Origin: JAEULH01 sp963746275
GTDB lineage: Bacteria > Pseudomonadota > Alphaproteobacteria > Rhodospirillales > Defluviicoccaceae
Length of the DNA stretch: 64,000 nucleotides
NCBI GenBank assembly: GCA_963746275.1
Contig: CAVVAX010000014.1
Span: forward strand, 102,167-166,166
Direction: 5' to 3'
The notes under the pieces: generated by a model
What the model was told of the DNA's origin: nothing
Database searches by the model: none
What the model saw: only the letters and a program-made list of their open reading frames with translations
Position numbers and translations under genes: made by a program
In this document: positions 27,212-36,528 of the stretch, one piece after another
How positions within the stretch are numbered: the first letter of the stretch is position 1
Layout: every line of letters begins with the position of its first letter

Positions 27212-28480
27212 ATGGACAACCTCATCGTCGTCGGCGCCAACCCGCGCTCCAGCTCGCTCGGCGCGCGCGACCGGCTGATCCCTGAGCCGGCGGCGGTGGA
27301 GGCGCTGCTGCTTCGGCTGCGGGCGGCGGGGGCGGGGCCGGCGGTGATGCTGTCGACCTGCGACCGCGTCGAGGTCTACGCCCTGGAGGGCGAGGACGGG
27401 GGTGGCGCGCAGCGGATCATTGCGGTGCTCGCCGACTTCGCCCTGATGAGCCCCGCCGAGGCGGGTCGCCACCTCTACGTCCTTACCGGCGAGGACGCGG
27501 TCCGCCACGTCTTTGCCGTAGCCGCGGCGCTGGACGGGACCGTCGTTGGCGATCCGCACGTCTCGGCGCAACTGAAGGATGCCTGGCGCCTGGCGCGGAA
27601 CGCCGGGCTTCTCGGCGACAGCCTCGACGCCCTGCTGCAGGCGGCGTTCGCCGCGGCCAAGCAGGCCCGCAGCCGGACCGGGATCGGCCGGGCGCCGGTG
27701 TCGCTGGTGGCGGCGGCGGCGAGGCTGGTCGAGCGGGTGCACGGCGATCCCGGGTCCGTGCGCGGGCTCGTCGTCGGCATGTCGGAGATCGGGGAGATGA
27801 TCGCCGAGGGGATGCGCTCGGCGCGTCTCGCCCACCTCTCGGTAGCCCATCCCGAGGCTGCCCGCGCCGAGGCCGCGGCCCGCCTGCTCGATTGCCACGT
27901 CGCCGGCTGGCCGCTGGAGGTCGCCGAGTTGGCCCGCGCCGACGTCGTCATCACCTGTCTCGGCGCCCGCCGGCACGTGATCACGCCGGAACTGGTCAAG
28001 GCCCTGCTGCGGGCCCGGCGTTACCAGCCCATATTGCTGATCGACGCGGCGGTGCCGGGCGATGTCGACCCGGCTGTCGATGCCATCGACGCGGCCTTCC
28101 TCTATACCCTCGACGATCTCGAGAAGGTCGCCCGGGTCGGCCTGGAGGCGCGGGAGAAGGCCGCGAGCGACGCCCGCGCGATCATCGATGGCGAGGTCCG
28201 GGCCTTTCTGCGCCGGCGGGCGGAGCGGGCGGCGGTGCCGGTGCTCGATGCCCTGCGCCGCCATTTCGAGGCCTCGCGGCAGGCCGCCTTGGAGGACGCC
28301 GGCGGCGACGCGGAGAAGGCCACCCGTCTGCTCATCAACCGCCTGCTGCACTCGCCGTCCACCACCTTGCGCTCCGCCGCCGCCGAAAAGGGCGCGAGCG
28401 CGACCGAGCTCGACGATTTTGCCCGCGCCTTGCGGACCCTGTTCGCGCTGGGCGACGGGTCCGGGGAGAAAGACGAATGA
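27212..28480 (+). CDS. hemA: Glutamyl-tRNA reductase-like protein (divergent)
   Basis: 422 residues aligning along the whole GluTR family, which reduces Glu-tRNA to glutamate 1-semialdehyde in the C5 route to tetrapyrroles. The catalytic cysteine (C50) is in VMLSTCDRVEVYALEG; the usual motif is STCNR. A histidine in AVRHVFAVAAALDG is kept, but the very conserved SMxxGExQIxGQ block reads GTVVGDPHVSAQLKDA, and the nucleotide-binding turn is VVGMSEIGEM. IDAAVPGDVDPAV and LINRLLHSPSTTLRSAA match the family well. Most alphaproteobacteria make ALA by the ALAS route, so a GluTR here is unusual; catalytic role is therefore uncertain. The stop overlaps prfA by ATGA. Confidence 0.8.
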   Translation: MDNLIVVGANPRSSSLGARDRLIPEPAAVEALLLRLRAAGAGPAVMLSTCDRVEVYALEGEDGGGAQRIIAVLADFALMSPAEAGRHLYVLTGEDAVRHVFAVAAALDGTVVGDPHVSAQLKDAWRLARNAGLLGDSLDALLQAAFAAAKQARSRTGIGRAPVSLVAAAARLVERVHGDPGSVRGLVVGMSEIGEMIAEGMRSARLAHLSVAHPEAARAEAAARLLDCHVAGWPLEVAELARADVVITCLGARRHVITPELVKALLRARRYQPILLIDAAVPGDVDPAVDAIDAAFLYTLDDLEKVARVGLEAREKAASDARAIIDGEVRAFLRRRAERAAVPVLDALRRHFEASRQAALEDAGGDAEKATRLLINRLLHSPSTTLRSAAAEKGASATELDDFARALRTLFALGDGSGEKDE

Positions 28481-29550
28481 CGATCGAGGAGAAGTTCGAC
28501 CGCCTGCTGGATCGCTACGCCGAGATCGGAGCGCAACTGTCGCTGCCGGAGACGGCCGGCAGCGAGGAGTTCGCGCGGCTGTCGAAGGAGTACTCGGATC
28601 TGGGCACGGTCGTGGCCGCCGTCGAAGCCTACCGGCGGGCGCTCGCCGAGATCGCCGAGCTGGACGCCATGGTCGAAGACGACGCCGCCGATCCGGAGCT
28701 CAGGCAGATGGCCCGCGAGGAGCTGCACGAAGCCAGGCACACGCTCGTCGACCTCGAGCGCCAGGTCCGGCTGCTGCTGATCCCCAAGGACGAGGCCGAC
28801 GAGAAGAACGCCATCCTTGAGGTCCGCGCCGGCACCGGTGGCGAGGAGGCGGCGCTGTTCGCCGCGGTGCTGTTCCGGATGTATCAGCGCTATGCCGAGA
28901 TCAAGGGCTGGCGGTTCGAGATGCTCGGCAGCAACGAAACCGGGATCGGCGGCCTGAAGGAGGCAAGCGCGGCCATCGCCGGGCGCGGCGTCTTCGCGAG
29001 GCTGAAGTTCGAATCCGGCGTGCACCGGGTCCAGCGGGTACCGGAAACGGAGGCGAGCGGCCGGATACACACCTCGGCTGCGACCGTTGCCGTCCTCCCC
29101 GAGGCCGAGGACGTCGACATCCGGATCGAGGAGAAGGACCTGCGGGTCGACGTTTTCCGCTCGAGCGGCCCGGGCGGGCAGTCGGTCAACACCACCGACA
29201 GCGCCGTCCGCCTGACGCATATTCCCACCGGCATCGTCGTCTCCCAGCAGGACGAGAAGTCGCAGCACAAGAACCGGGCCAAGGCGATGAAGATCCTCCG
29301 CGCCAGGCTCTACGACCTGGAGCGCGAGCGCGCCGACGCGGAGCGGGCGGCGAGCCGCAAGAGCCAGGTTGGCACCGGCGACCGCTCGCAGCGGATCCGC
29401 ACCTACAACTTCCCGCAGTCGCGGGTTACCGATCACCGCATCGGCCTGACCCTGCACAAGCTGGAGCAGGTGCTCGACGGCGCTCTCGACGAGATCGTCG
29501 ACGCCCTGATTGCCGAGGATCAGGCCGCCCGGTTGGCGGAAGCGGATTGA
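28477..29550 (+). CDS. prfA: Peptide chain release factor 1
   Basis: Recognises UAA and UAG in the ribosomal A site and triggers release. 357 residues: EVRAGTGGEEAALFAAVLFR, ESGVHRVQRVPETEASGRIH with the PxT codon-reading tripeptide as PET, the catalytic GGQ in FRSSGPGGQSVNTTDSAVRL, and QQDEKSQHKNRAKAM. Start ATG 28477 overlaps the hemA-like stop (ATGA), so translation is coupled. The stop overlaps a TTG that probably starts prmC. Confidence 0.97.
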   Translation: MTIEEKFDRLLDRYAEIGAQLSLPETAGSEEFARLSKEYSDLGTVVAAVEAYRRALAEIAELDAMVEDDAADPELRQMAREELHEARHTLVDLERQVRLLLIPKDEADEKNAILEVRAGTGGEEAALFAAVLFRMYQRYAEIKGWRFEMLGSNETGIGGLKEASAAIAGRGVFARLKFESGVHRVQRVPETEASGRIHTSAATVAVLPEAEDVDIRIEEKDLRVDVFRSSGPGGQSVNTTDSAVRLTHIPTGIVVSQQDEKSQHKNRAKAMKILRARLYDLERERADAERAASRKSQVGTGDRSQRIRTYNFPQSRVTDHRIGLTLHKLEQVLDGALDEIVDALIAEDQAARLAEAD

Positions 29551-29618
29551 GAACCGCGGCGGCCGCGACGGTGGCGGCCTGACTGCGCTCGGCGGCGCGG
29601 GAGCTGAGCATCGGCAGC

Positions 29619-30410
29619 GTGCCGCTGCCGGCGCTGGAGGCGCGGCTTTTGGTCGGTCACGTCCTCGGCCTGTCGCGGGAGGCGATGGTCGCGCATCCGC
29701 AGCGGCCGGTGGCAGCTGCCGAAGCGCGGGCCGTGGACGGTCTCGTCGCCCGCCGCCAGCGGGGCGAACCGCTGGCCTACATCCTCGGCGAGCGGGAGTT
29801 CTGGAGCCTGCCGTTCGCGGTGAACCCCGACGTCCTGATTCCCCGCCCTGACAGCGAGGCGGTCGTCGAGACGGCGCTTAGCCACTTGGATGACAGGGAC
29901 CGGCCGGTCAGGATCCTCGACCTCGGAACCGGCTCCGGCTGCCTTCTGCTGGCGCTCCTGCACGAGTGCGAGAACGCGACGGGCGTTGGCGTCGACTGCT
30001 CGCAGGCGGCGCTCCGGGTTGCCAGGAGCAACGCCGGCCGGCTCGGCCTTGACGAACGCTGCAGCTTCGTTTGCGCCAACTGGGGCGGCGGGCTCGCCGG
30101 GCGCTTCGACCTGATCGTCTCGAACCCGCCCTACATCGATGCCCAGAGCTTCGCCCGCCTGGATCCCACCGTGCGCTGCTTCGAGCCGGCGGTGGCCCTC
30201 CTCGCCGGCGCGGACGGTCTCGACGCCTATCGGGCGCTGTCGGCGCATCTGGAGAGGCTTCTTGCCCTTGGCGGCTTGGCGGTCGTCGAGCTGGGCGCGG
30301 GCCAGCGCCACGGCGTGGCGCGGCTGCTTGCTGCCGCCGGCCTCGGGGCCATTGCGGTCGGCCATGACCTCTGCGGCCACGAGCGCTGTCTGACGCTCAG
30401 GCGCCGGTAA
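29619..30410 (+). CDS. prmC: Release factor glutamine methyltransferase (5' end interrupted by TGA)
   Basis: Methylates the glutamine of the GGQ motif in RF1/RF2. Seen: LPALEARLLVGHVLGLSREA, RRQRGEPLAYILGEREFW, SAM motif ILDLGTGSGCLLLALL and the substrate-binding NPPY in LIVSNPPYIDAQ. The usual N-terminal helices are partly upstream in the same frame (LRSAARELSIGSV), but a TGA at 29580-29582 separates them from a TTG at 29547 that overlaps the prfA stop as TTGA. The real start is likely 29547 with the TGA an error, or translation starts at GTG 29619. Directly downstream of its substrate gene prfA. Confidence 0.9.
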   Translation: MPLPALEARLLVGHVLGLSREAMVAHPQRPVAAAEARAVDGLVARRQRGEPLAYILGEREFWSLPFAVNPDVLIPRPDSEAVVETALSHLDDRDRPVRILDLGTGSGCLLLALLHECENATGVGVDCSQAALRVARSNAGRLGLDERCSFVCANWGGGLAGRFDLIVSNPPYIDAQSFARLDPTVRCFEPAVALLAGADGLDAYRALSAHLERLLALGGLAVVELGAGQRHGVARLLAAAGLGAIAVGHDLCGHERCLTLRRR

Positions 30411-30644
30411 TCGCTGCAGAGGCGAAAACGGGAAAATATGGCTTGGAAGACAAATGGTTCCCGACTACCTTGGGCGCGAAGGGAAGAGAGCCGCGCCAGC
30501 CGACGTCTTCTGGCTGCCGCCGTCCAACCCTTAGCCCCGCAGTTACGACACGGCCCGAAGCACACCGTGCTGAGGGTTGCCCAGCGGGCGCAGGCGCGAA
30601 GCGGTTTATTCGGCTATCGGCGTCATTAGCAGTCAACAGGTGCA

Positions 30645-31022
30645 ATGAAACACACTACGAACACTAGGCGGGGGCGTAACCGTGGCAACGGGCGTCGCAA
30701 TCCGCAATCGCTGAAATCGCAGACCTTCGAGAGCAGCGGGCCCGACGGCAAAATCCGCGGCACGGCGCAACAGGTGCTCGACCGGTACCTCGTGCTCGGC
30801 CGCGATGCCGCGTCGGCAGGCGATCCCGTGGCGGCCGAAGGCTTCTACCAGTTCGCCGAGCACTACTACCGCATCATCAACGCCGCGGAAAAGGCGAGCG
30901 GCGAGCGGAACCTCGAACGGGCGCGGCGGCCGGATTCCGACGACGCTGCGGGCGACGAGGGCGGCGGCGAGCCCGCCGGCGTGGAGACGCCGGCCGAGGC
31001 GTCCGAGCCGGCACAGGTATAG
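30645..31022 (+). CDS. DUF4167 domain protein
   Basis: 125 residues. A basic, glycine/arginine-rich start (TRRGRNRGNGRRNPQ) precedes the conserved core LKSQTFESSGPDGKIRGTAQ, VLDRYLVLGRDAASAGDPVA, AEGFYQFAEHYYRIINAAEK, which is diagnostic of DUF4167, a family largely restricted to alphaproteobacteria and usually placed after prmC. The RGG-like start suggests RNA binding, an inference. The acidic tail is short; the frame after the TAG continues for about 60 codons with coding-like composition. The 234-base gap from prmC holds no gene. Confidence 0.88.
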   Translation: MKHTTNTRRGRNRGNGRRNPQSLKSQTFESSGPDGKIRGTAQQVLDRYLVLGRDAASAGDPVAAEGFYQFAEHYYRIINAAEKASGERNLERARRPDSDDAAGDEGGGEPAGVETPAEASEPAQV

Positions 31023-31501
31023 ACCGGCGCCGACCGGCCGGAGTCCGGCGCCGACCGGCCGACAGCGCTGCCCGAGGTCCTGGGTCTGTCGAGGGCCCTC
31101 GCCGTGGCGGCCGTGGTCGCACCCGACCGCGAAACCGGTCATGGCGACCGAACCTTGTGGACCACAGGGCGGCTTGAACTTAAACTGGTGCCGTCGCGTC
31201 CCTAAGGCCGCGCGTGTCCGTGCGAGGCAACCAGAACGACACGATCAAGGGAGTTGGAGAGGCGTACCGCGGGTTCTTTTCCTCAGGCGTTACCGACCAT
31301 GTCCCCTGCAATGACCCCCAAGCCGCGCGAAGCCGGAAGCGTCGCCGGTCACGCTGCCAATGCTAGGCTTGCGTGCGTCGGGTGATCGGCGTAGCGGATG
31401 CGATGCAGGGGGAACACACCAATGCTCACCGGACCGCGCGGGGATGGCCGCGGGCGTGAGTGAAGGCAGCTTGAACGAGGCGGGGAACCAAAGGTTCGCG
31501 T
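31023..31501. other. 479-base intergenic region with a 21-base duplication
   Basis: CCGGCGCCGACCGGCCG occurs at 31024-31040 and 31045-31061, a 21-base period immediately after the DUF4167 stop. The rest is less GC-rich than its neighbours and has no frame with clear protein similarity. Promoter elements for the GMC gene are presumably here, but I cannot fix them. Confidence 0.5.
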
Positions 31502-33098
31502 ATGTTCATTGACGCCCGAACGGTCGACGAGAACGTCGACATCGAGACGGACCTCTGCGTAATCGGCGCCGGCGCCGGCGGCATCTCGCTGGCGCGCGAG
31601 TTCAATGGCAAGCCGATCCGCGTCTGCTTGCTGGAGAGCGGCGGGCTCAAAGCGGAACGGCAGACGCAGTCCCTCTACGAGGGCGAAAGCATCGGCATCC
31701 CCTACGAGCTCGACACCACGCGTTCGCGCTATTTCGGCGGCAGCACGAACTGCTGGGGCGGCTTCTCCAGACCCTTCAACCCCATGCACTTCACCAAACG
31801 CGACTGGGTTCCCTACAGCGGCTGGCCGTTCACCGCCGAAGAGCTGGAGCCCTACTACGCCCGTGCCCACGACGTCTGCGGGCTGCCGCTGGGCAAGTAC
31901 GATCCGCATGTTTGGGAGCAGGAGCTCAACGGCGCGAACCTGCGCATCCTGCCGTTCCCGAACAATGAGATCGTCACCCGGATGATCCAGACGAACAAGC
32001 AACGGCGGCGGTTCGGCCAGGTCTTCCGCGACGAGCTGAAGGCCAGCGACAACATCTCGGTTTATCTCTACGCCAACGCCGTTGACATCCATGCCGACGA
32101 AGTGGGGCAGAAGGTCACCCGGGTCCGGGTCGCCTGCCTCGACGGCCGCCGCTTCTGGATTTCGGCCAGGGTGTTCGTCCTGGCCGCCGGCGGCATCGAA
32201 AACGCCCGGCTGCTGCTGGCGTCGAACACGACCAACCCGCATGGGCTCGCCAACGACTACGGCCTCGTCGGGCGCTTCTTCATGGAGCACGCGACGTTTC
32301 CCTCGGGCACGATCACCTTCAACGATCCCAACGCCTCCGCCGACATTCACGACACCAAGTACGCGGTCGTCCGCCTGCCGGTGGCGGCGCAGATCGAGCT
32401 CGACGAGAGCACGCAGCAACGCGAGAAAATCCTCGATTCGGCGACCTTCATCGAGTTCGGTCTTTATGGGCGAGCGCTGCGCCGGCACCGAGATGCTCAA
32501 GGCCTTCTATAAGGACGCACGCAGCGGCTTCGTGCCGAAGAACCTGGTGAAGGGCATGGGCGAGATGCTGCTCGACGCCGGCAACGTGACGATGTTCACG
32601 CTCGGCTACCTGTCGCGCAACCGGCGGCTGCTGCACCACCACCAGATGATGACGCTGATCGAGCCGGCGCCGAACCCGGACAGCCGGGTCACCCTCAGCC
32701 GGCACCGCGACCAGCTCGGGATGAACAAGGTTTGCCTCGACTGGCGGCTGACCCCGCTCGACCAGCACACGGTCCGGCGCACCATCGAGATCCTGCGCGA
32801 TAAGGCGGCCGCCGCCGGCATCGGCACGATCAAGGTCAGCCTGCCGCTGCATAGCAATCACGAGGTGAACGAGCTGCACTGGGTGTGGCACCACATGGGA
32901 ACCACCCGGATGCACGCCGACCCCAAGCAGGGTGTCGTCAACGAGCACTGCCGCGCCCACGGCATCGGCAACCTGTTCGTCGCCGGAAGCTCGGTGTTTC
33001 CGACGGCCGGCAACAACACGCCGACCTTGACCATCATCGCGCTCGCGCTCCGCCTCTCCGACCACCTCAAGGGCGTCTTCGCCGACCGCCGGTTCTAA
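31502..33098 (+). CDS. GMC-family FAD-dependent oxidoreductase (one frameshift)
   Basis: Flavin-dependent alcohol/sugar/sterol oxidase or dehydrogenase of the glucose-methanol-choline family, about 531 residues. Dinucleotide fold at the start: DLCVIGAGAGGISLAREF; then FGGSTNCWGGFSRPF, the FAD-contact strand VFVLAAGGIENARLLLAS and FFMEHATFPSG. Near 32460 one extra G (GAGTTCGGTC) moves the frame; the second part has the catalytic region HWVWHHMGTTRM and the C-terminal FAD motif FPTAGNNTPTLTIIALA. Start ATG 31502. It stands alone, after a long gap and before the convergent glycerophosphodiesterase. The substrate is unknown; no gluconate-dehydrogenase-type gamma subunit or cytochrome is beside it. 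Confidence 0.85.
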
Positions 33099-33192
33099 AA
33101 GAGCCGCGTGCGCTCAGCCGAATAGAAGGCACGGCCGTCTTTGAGGGGAGGCGAAGCCGACGAAGCAATCTCCAACGGTTGCTGCGTCGCAA

Positions 33193-34329
33193 TCAACCGC
33201 GGCGGCGCTGGGCGAAGGCGCGGCAGGCGCCGGCGCCGACGTCCGGGTTGTCGGTGAAGAAGCCGTCGATACCGGCGGCCAAGAACGCCTCGATCTCGCC
33301 CTTGCCATCGCCGGAAGCCGTGGCCGGTCCCGACCCGCGATACTCAGCCGGGAGGAAGTGGTTCTCGGCGCGGAAGGTGTAGGGGTGGACGACGAGGCCG
33401 GCGGCGTGCGCGTCGGCGACGAAGCCGCTGGCGCGGGCTAGCGTCCAACCGGCCGTCGGCGGCGAGCGGAATGATGAAGTGGTTCTTCTCCGGGCCGACG
33501 CCGTCGGCGTAGGCGGCGATCGCCTGCAGACCCTTCGCCGTCGCCATCTCGTCGTAGGTCGTTGTCCCACCGGCCGCCCGGACGTCGAACGGCTGGCCCT
33601 CCTTCCATAGGAGTTGGATCAGCGGCACCTCGATCATGTCGTCGAGGGCCCTCAGGTTGGCGGTCTCGAACGACTGGATGAAGACCGGCGCATCCGCCTC
33701 GGCCAAGCCATGGCGCTTCAGGGTCTCGACCAGCGGGTGCTCCATCGCTAGCCCGGCGGCCTGGAAGTGGGTCGGATGCTTGGTCTCCGGATAAACGCCG
33801 ATCTCGCGGCCCGTCTCCCGCACAAGCTCGGCGCGGAGCGCCAGGATCTCGTCGAAGGTGGGGATGGCAAACCGGCCGTCGAACATGGCGTTGCGCGGGC
33901 GGGCGTCCGGGATGCGCTCGATCGCCCGCAGCGTCTTGATCTCGGAGAGGGTGAAGTCCTCGCTGAACCAGCCATCGACCTCCTCGCCGTCGACCGACTT
34001 TTTCGTCCTGCGGCCGGCGAACTCCGGACGGCGTCCGATGTCGGTGGTGAGGTTCAGGACGTTGTCGTGGCGGGCGATGAGCACGCCGTCGCGGGTCATG
34101 ACCAGGTCCGGCTCGATGTAGTCGGCGCCTAGCCGGACGGCGAGCGCGTAGGCCTCGAGCGTGTGTTCCGGCAGGTAGGCGCTGGCGCCGCGGTGGGCGA
34201 TCACCAGGCAGGGCCGCGCGGCGCTGCCGCTCACGGCCGCGATCCTCGGCTTGCGCCCCGGCCGACGAGGAGCAGGGGCAGGGCCAGCACCGCAAGGGCG
34301 ATGGGCGACAGGATCCGGTATCCGCGCAT
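33193..34329 (-). CDS. glpQ: Glycerophosphodiester phosphodiesterase, exported (two frameshifts)
   Basis: Hydrolyses glycerophosphodiesters to glycerol 3-phosphate and alcohol, in the periplasm. The ATG at 34329 opens a signal-like stretch (ILSPIALAVLALPLLLVG); after a shift near 34260 comes the catalytic start LVIAHRGASAYLPEHTLEAY, then IEPDLVMTRDGVLIARHD with the metal-binding E and D, and IGVYPETKHPTHF. A second shift near 33450 leads to ASGFVADAHAAGLVVHPYTF and the end IDGFFTDNPDVGAGACRAF. Length and the large insertion around RRTKKSVDGEEVDGWF fit the GlpQ rather than the UgpQ type. Convergent with the GMC gene. Confidence 0.88.
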
Positions 34330-34482
34330 GACGTTGTCCCCTCGGCCGGGGCGCCGCCGGCCGGATGCCGAGGGCTCCGCCCGCTGTTCCAGGGGCGTCG
34401 TAAGCGGGGATTGTTGCGCCGGAATGACCGCGCGATGACGCCGTCGTGAACTTCTTGGCTCCGGACCGCGCGGCGCTCCGGC

Positions 34483-35590
34483 TCAACCATCCCCGGTAGC
34501 GGGGACGAAGCCCGGCGGCGTCGGCAGCTTCGGGTCGACGATCGCGAACGCTTTGAACAGCAGCCCCATGCCCGACGGATGGACCAGTCGCCGGACCGCC
34601 CCCATGACCGCCTGGAACTGATCCGGTGGCGCGCCGAGGAAGAGCGATTCCGCCCGTCGGTCGATGCCGAGGCGGCCGAGGAATAGCCCCTGCGGGATCG
34701 GCCCAAGCGGCTCCGCGCCGGCCCTCTCCGCCGCTCGGGCCAGGGCGGCGAAATCGACGTGGTGGGAGAGATCCGTCTCGCCCGGGTGATCGAGGATGCC
34801 GTGGAACTGGTGCTGGCGGACCGCCTGCAGCGTGTCGCCGGCGGCGCTGGGCGCCATGGCCGTAATCGATGATCAGCGCCGCGCCGCCGTGCTTGGCGAG
34901 CCGCTCGCCGATCCGCGCTGCCAGTGCTTCCCCGGCCGCTCCCACCTCGACGACGTCGCCCTCGATCACGTCCGAGAGCCCCAACGGCATGCCGAACGGG
35001 AACGCCGGCCGGAGCGTGAACTCCAGCGTCGCGCCGTCGGCGGCCAGCCCGACCCGGCGCTCCTGCCAGCCGGGTCCGGCCTTGACGTACTGGACGATCG
35101 GCAGGGCGTCGAAGAACTCGTTGGCGAGCGTGATCGACGGCAGTGCCGGCACGTCGGCGAAATCCTCGTGCCATGACGGCGGCTCGGCCAGCATCAGCGT
35201 CTCCAGCGCGCTCGCCTGCTTCGTCCGCAGCGCTGGGCTGGTCTCGACGAGGTTCACGCGGAGCGCGGCGAAGAACGCCGGCGCCGTCTGCTTGATCGCC
35301 CGCAGCGCGTCGGCAAGCAGCGTGCCCCGGCCCGGCCCGAGCTCGACCAGGGCGACCGGGTTCGGGCTGCCCATGCTCGTCCAGACGCCGGCGCACCACA
35401 GGCCGATCAGCTCGCCGAAGACCTGCGAGATTTCCGGGGCGGTGATGAAGTCGCCGGCGCGGCCGAGGGGATCGCGGGTGGCGTAGTAACCCCATTCCGC
35501 ATGGCCGAGGGCATCGGTCATGAACTCCGCGACGCTAATCGAGCCGCTTTCGGCGATGCGGCGGCGGACATGGGCGACGAGCGGCGACAG
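34483..35590 (-). CDS. MidA/NDUFAF7-like SAM-dependent methyltransferase (one frameshift)
   Basis: Family of class I methyltransferases (DUF185) that includes mitochondrial NDUFAF7, which methylates an arginine of a complex I subunit. Seen: SISVAEFMTDALGHAEWGYY, GDFITAPEISQVFGELIGLW, SAM motif VALVELGPGRGTLLADALRA, LANEFFDALPIVQYV, and, after a shift near 34853, GDTLQAVRQHQFHGILDHPG, LSHHVDFAALARAAE and GPIPQGLFLGRLGI. One extra base in GGCGCCCAGC explains the break. No ATG/GTG/TTG fits the start: the frame just after the lgt stop offers CTG at 35590 behind GGAGG, otherwise an internal ATG. The 6-base gap from lgt is conserved in this class. Confidence 0.88.
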
Positions 35591-35595
35591 CGCGG

Positions 35596-36384
35596 TTACC
35601 TCCCTTTCGCGCCAAGCCAGACGAGCGCAATGCCGACGCCGATCATGGGGAGCGACAGGAGCTGGCCCATGGTGGCGCCGGCGTAGAGCAGGCCGAGGTT
35701 GGCGTCGGGTTGACGGAACACTTCGGCAAACGACCGGAACACGCCGTAGCCGATCAGGAACGCTCCCGACAGGATGCCGGCACGGCTTCTGATCGCCTCG
35801 ATCCGCCACAGCATATGAAGAATGATGAACAAAACCAACCCTTCCAGTGCGGCTTGGTAGAGCTGGCTGGGGTGGCGCGGCTCGCCGTAGCCGGGGAAGA
35901 CCATCGCCCACGGCACGTCCGTCGGGCGGCCGACGAGCTCGGCGTTGATGAAGTTGGCGAGGCGGCCGAGGAACAGGCCGATGGGCGCGGCGCAGAAGAT
36001 CAGGTCGGCGAACGGCCGGATCGCCAGCTTCCGGCTGCGGCAGAACAGGACCCCGGCGACGACGACGCCGAGCAGGCCGCCGTGGAACGACATGCCGCCC
36101 TGCCACACCTTGGCGATCTCCAGCGGGTTGGCGAGGTAGAACTCCGGCCGGTAGAACAACACGTAGCCGAGGCGGCCGCCGAGGATGACGCCGGCGGTAG
36201 CCCAGATCAGGAAATCGTCGACGTCGATGGGAGCGACCCGCCCGAGCGAGTGCTTCGCCAGCCAGCGGGCGTAGCGCCAGCCGAGGATCAGCCCGAACAG
36301 GTAGGCAAGCGCATACCAGCGGATGGCGAACGGGCCGATCTCGACGAGGACGGGGTCGACGTACGGATAGGGGATGGTGAGCAT
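35596..36384 (-). CDS. lgt: Prolipoprotein diacylglyceryl transferase
   Basis: Inner-membrane enzyme that transfers diacylglycerol from phosphatidylglycerol to the lipobox cysteine of prolipoproteins. 262 residues with seven hydrophobic helices. Seen: IGPFAIRWYALAYLFGLILG, GGRLGYVLFYRPEFYL, KVWQGGMSFHGGLLG with the essential histidine, and the Lgt signature GRLANFINAELVGRPTDVPW followed by FPGYGEPRHPSQLYQAALEG. ATG 36384 fits the conserved start. Coupled to the MidA-like gene downstream; divergent from ubiK. Confidence 0.96.
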   Translation of the reverse strand: MLTIPYPYVDPVLVEIGPFAIRWYALAYLFGLILGWRYARWLAKHSLGRVAPIDVDDFLIWATAGVILGGRLGYVLFYRPEFYLANPLEIAKVWQGGMSFHGGLLGVVVAGVLFCRSRKLAIRPFADLIFCAAPIGLFLGRLANFINAELVGRPTDVPWAMVFPGYGEPRHPSQLYQAALEGLVLFIILHMLWRIEAIRSRAGILSGAFLIGYGVFRSFAEVFRQPDANLGLLYAGATMGQLLSLPMIGVGIALVWLGAKGR

Positions 36385-36461
36385 GTCAGCGGATCCGGCG
36401 GCGGTGCAATGAGGGATTGGCTGGAGCCGCGGGCGGTGCCTGTGGCGCAGCGGACGGGGCG

Positions 36462-36490
36462 TTGCGCCCCCGCAACGGTCTTCCCATACT
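36462..36490 (+). promoter_or_regulatory. Possible promoter of ubiK
   Basis: TTGCGC at 36462-36467 and CATACT at 36485-36490 are 17 bases apart, about 40 bases before the ubiK start. The same CATACT -10 form occurs in the stronger phasin promoter candidate. The -35 matches only TTG. Confidence 0.3.
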
Positions 36491-36528
36491 ATGAACATCT
36501 TACGGCTTGCAACGACAGGAACATCTCC

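Noticed and set aside
25679..28351. 890-codon minus-strand frame opposite hisS and hemA
   Set aside because: Composition is that of a GC-rich antisense frame (Arg, Gly, Asp-rich, no domains), and both opposite genes are well supported.
33344..36106. 920-codon minus-strand frame read as one large protein
   Set aside because: It strings together parts of lgt (wrong frame), the MidA-like gene and glpQ in one accidental open frame; the real genes are separated by frameshifts and stops in their own frames.
35710..36528. Long N-terminal extension of the ubiK frame
   Set aside because: It lies antisense to lgt; UbiK similarity begins at ATG 36529.
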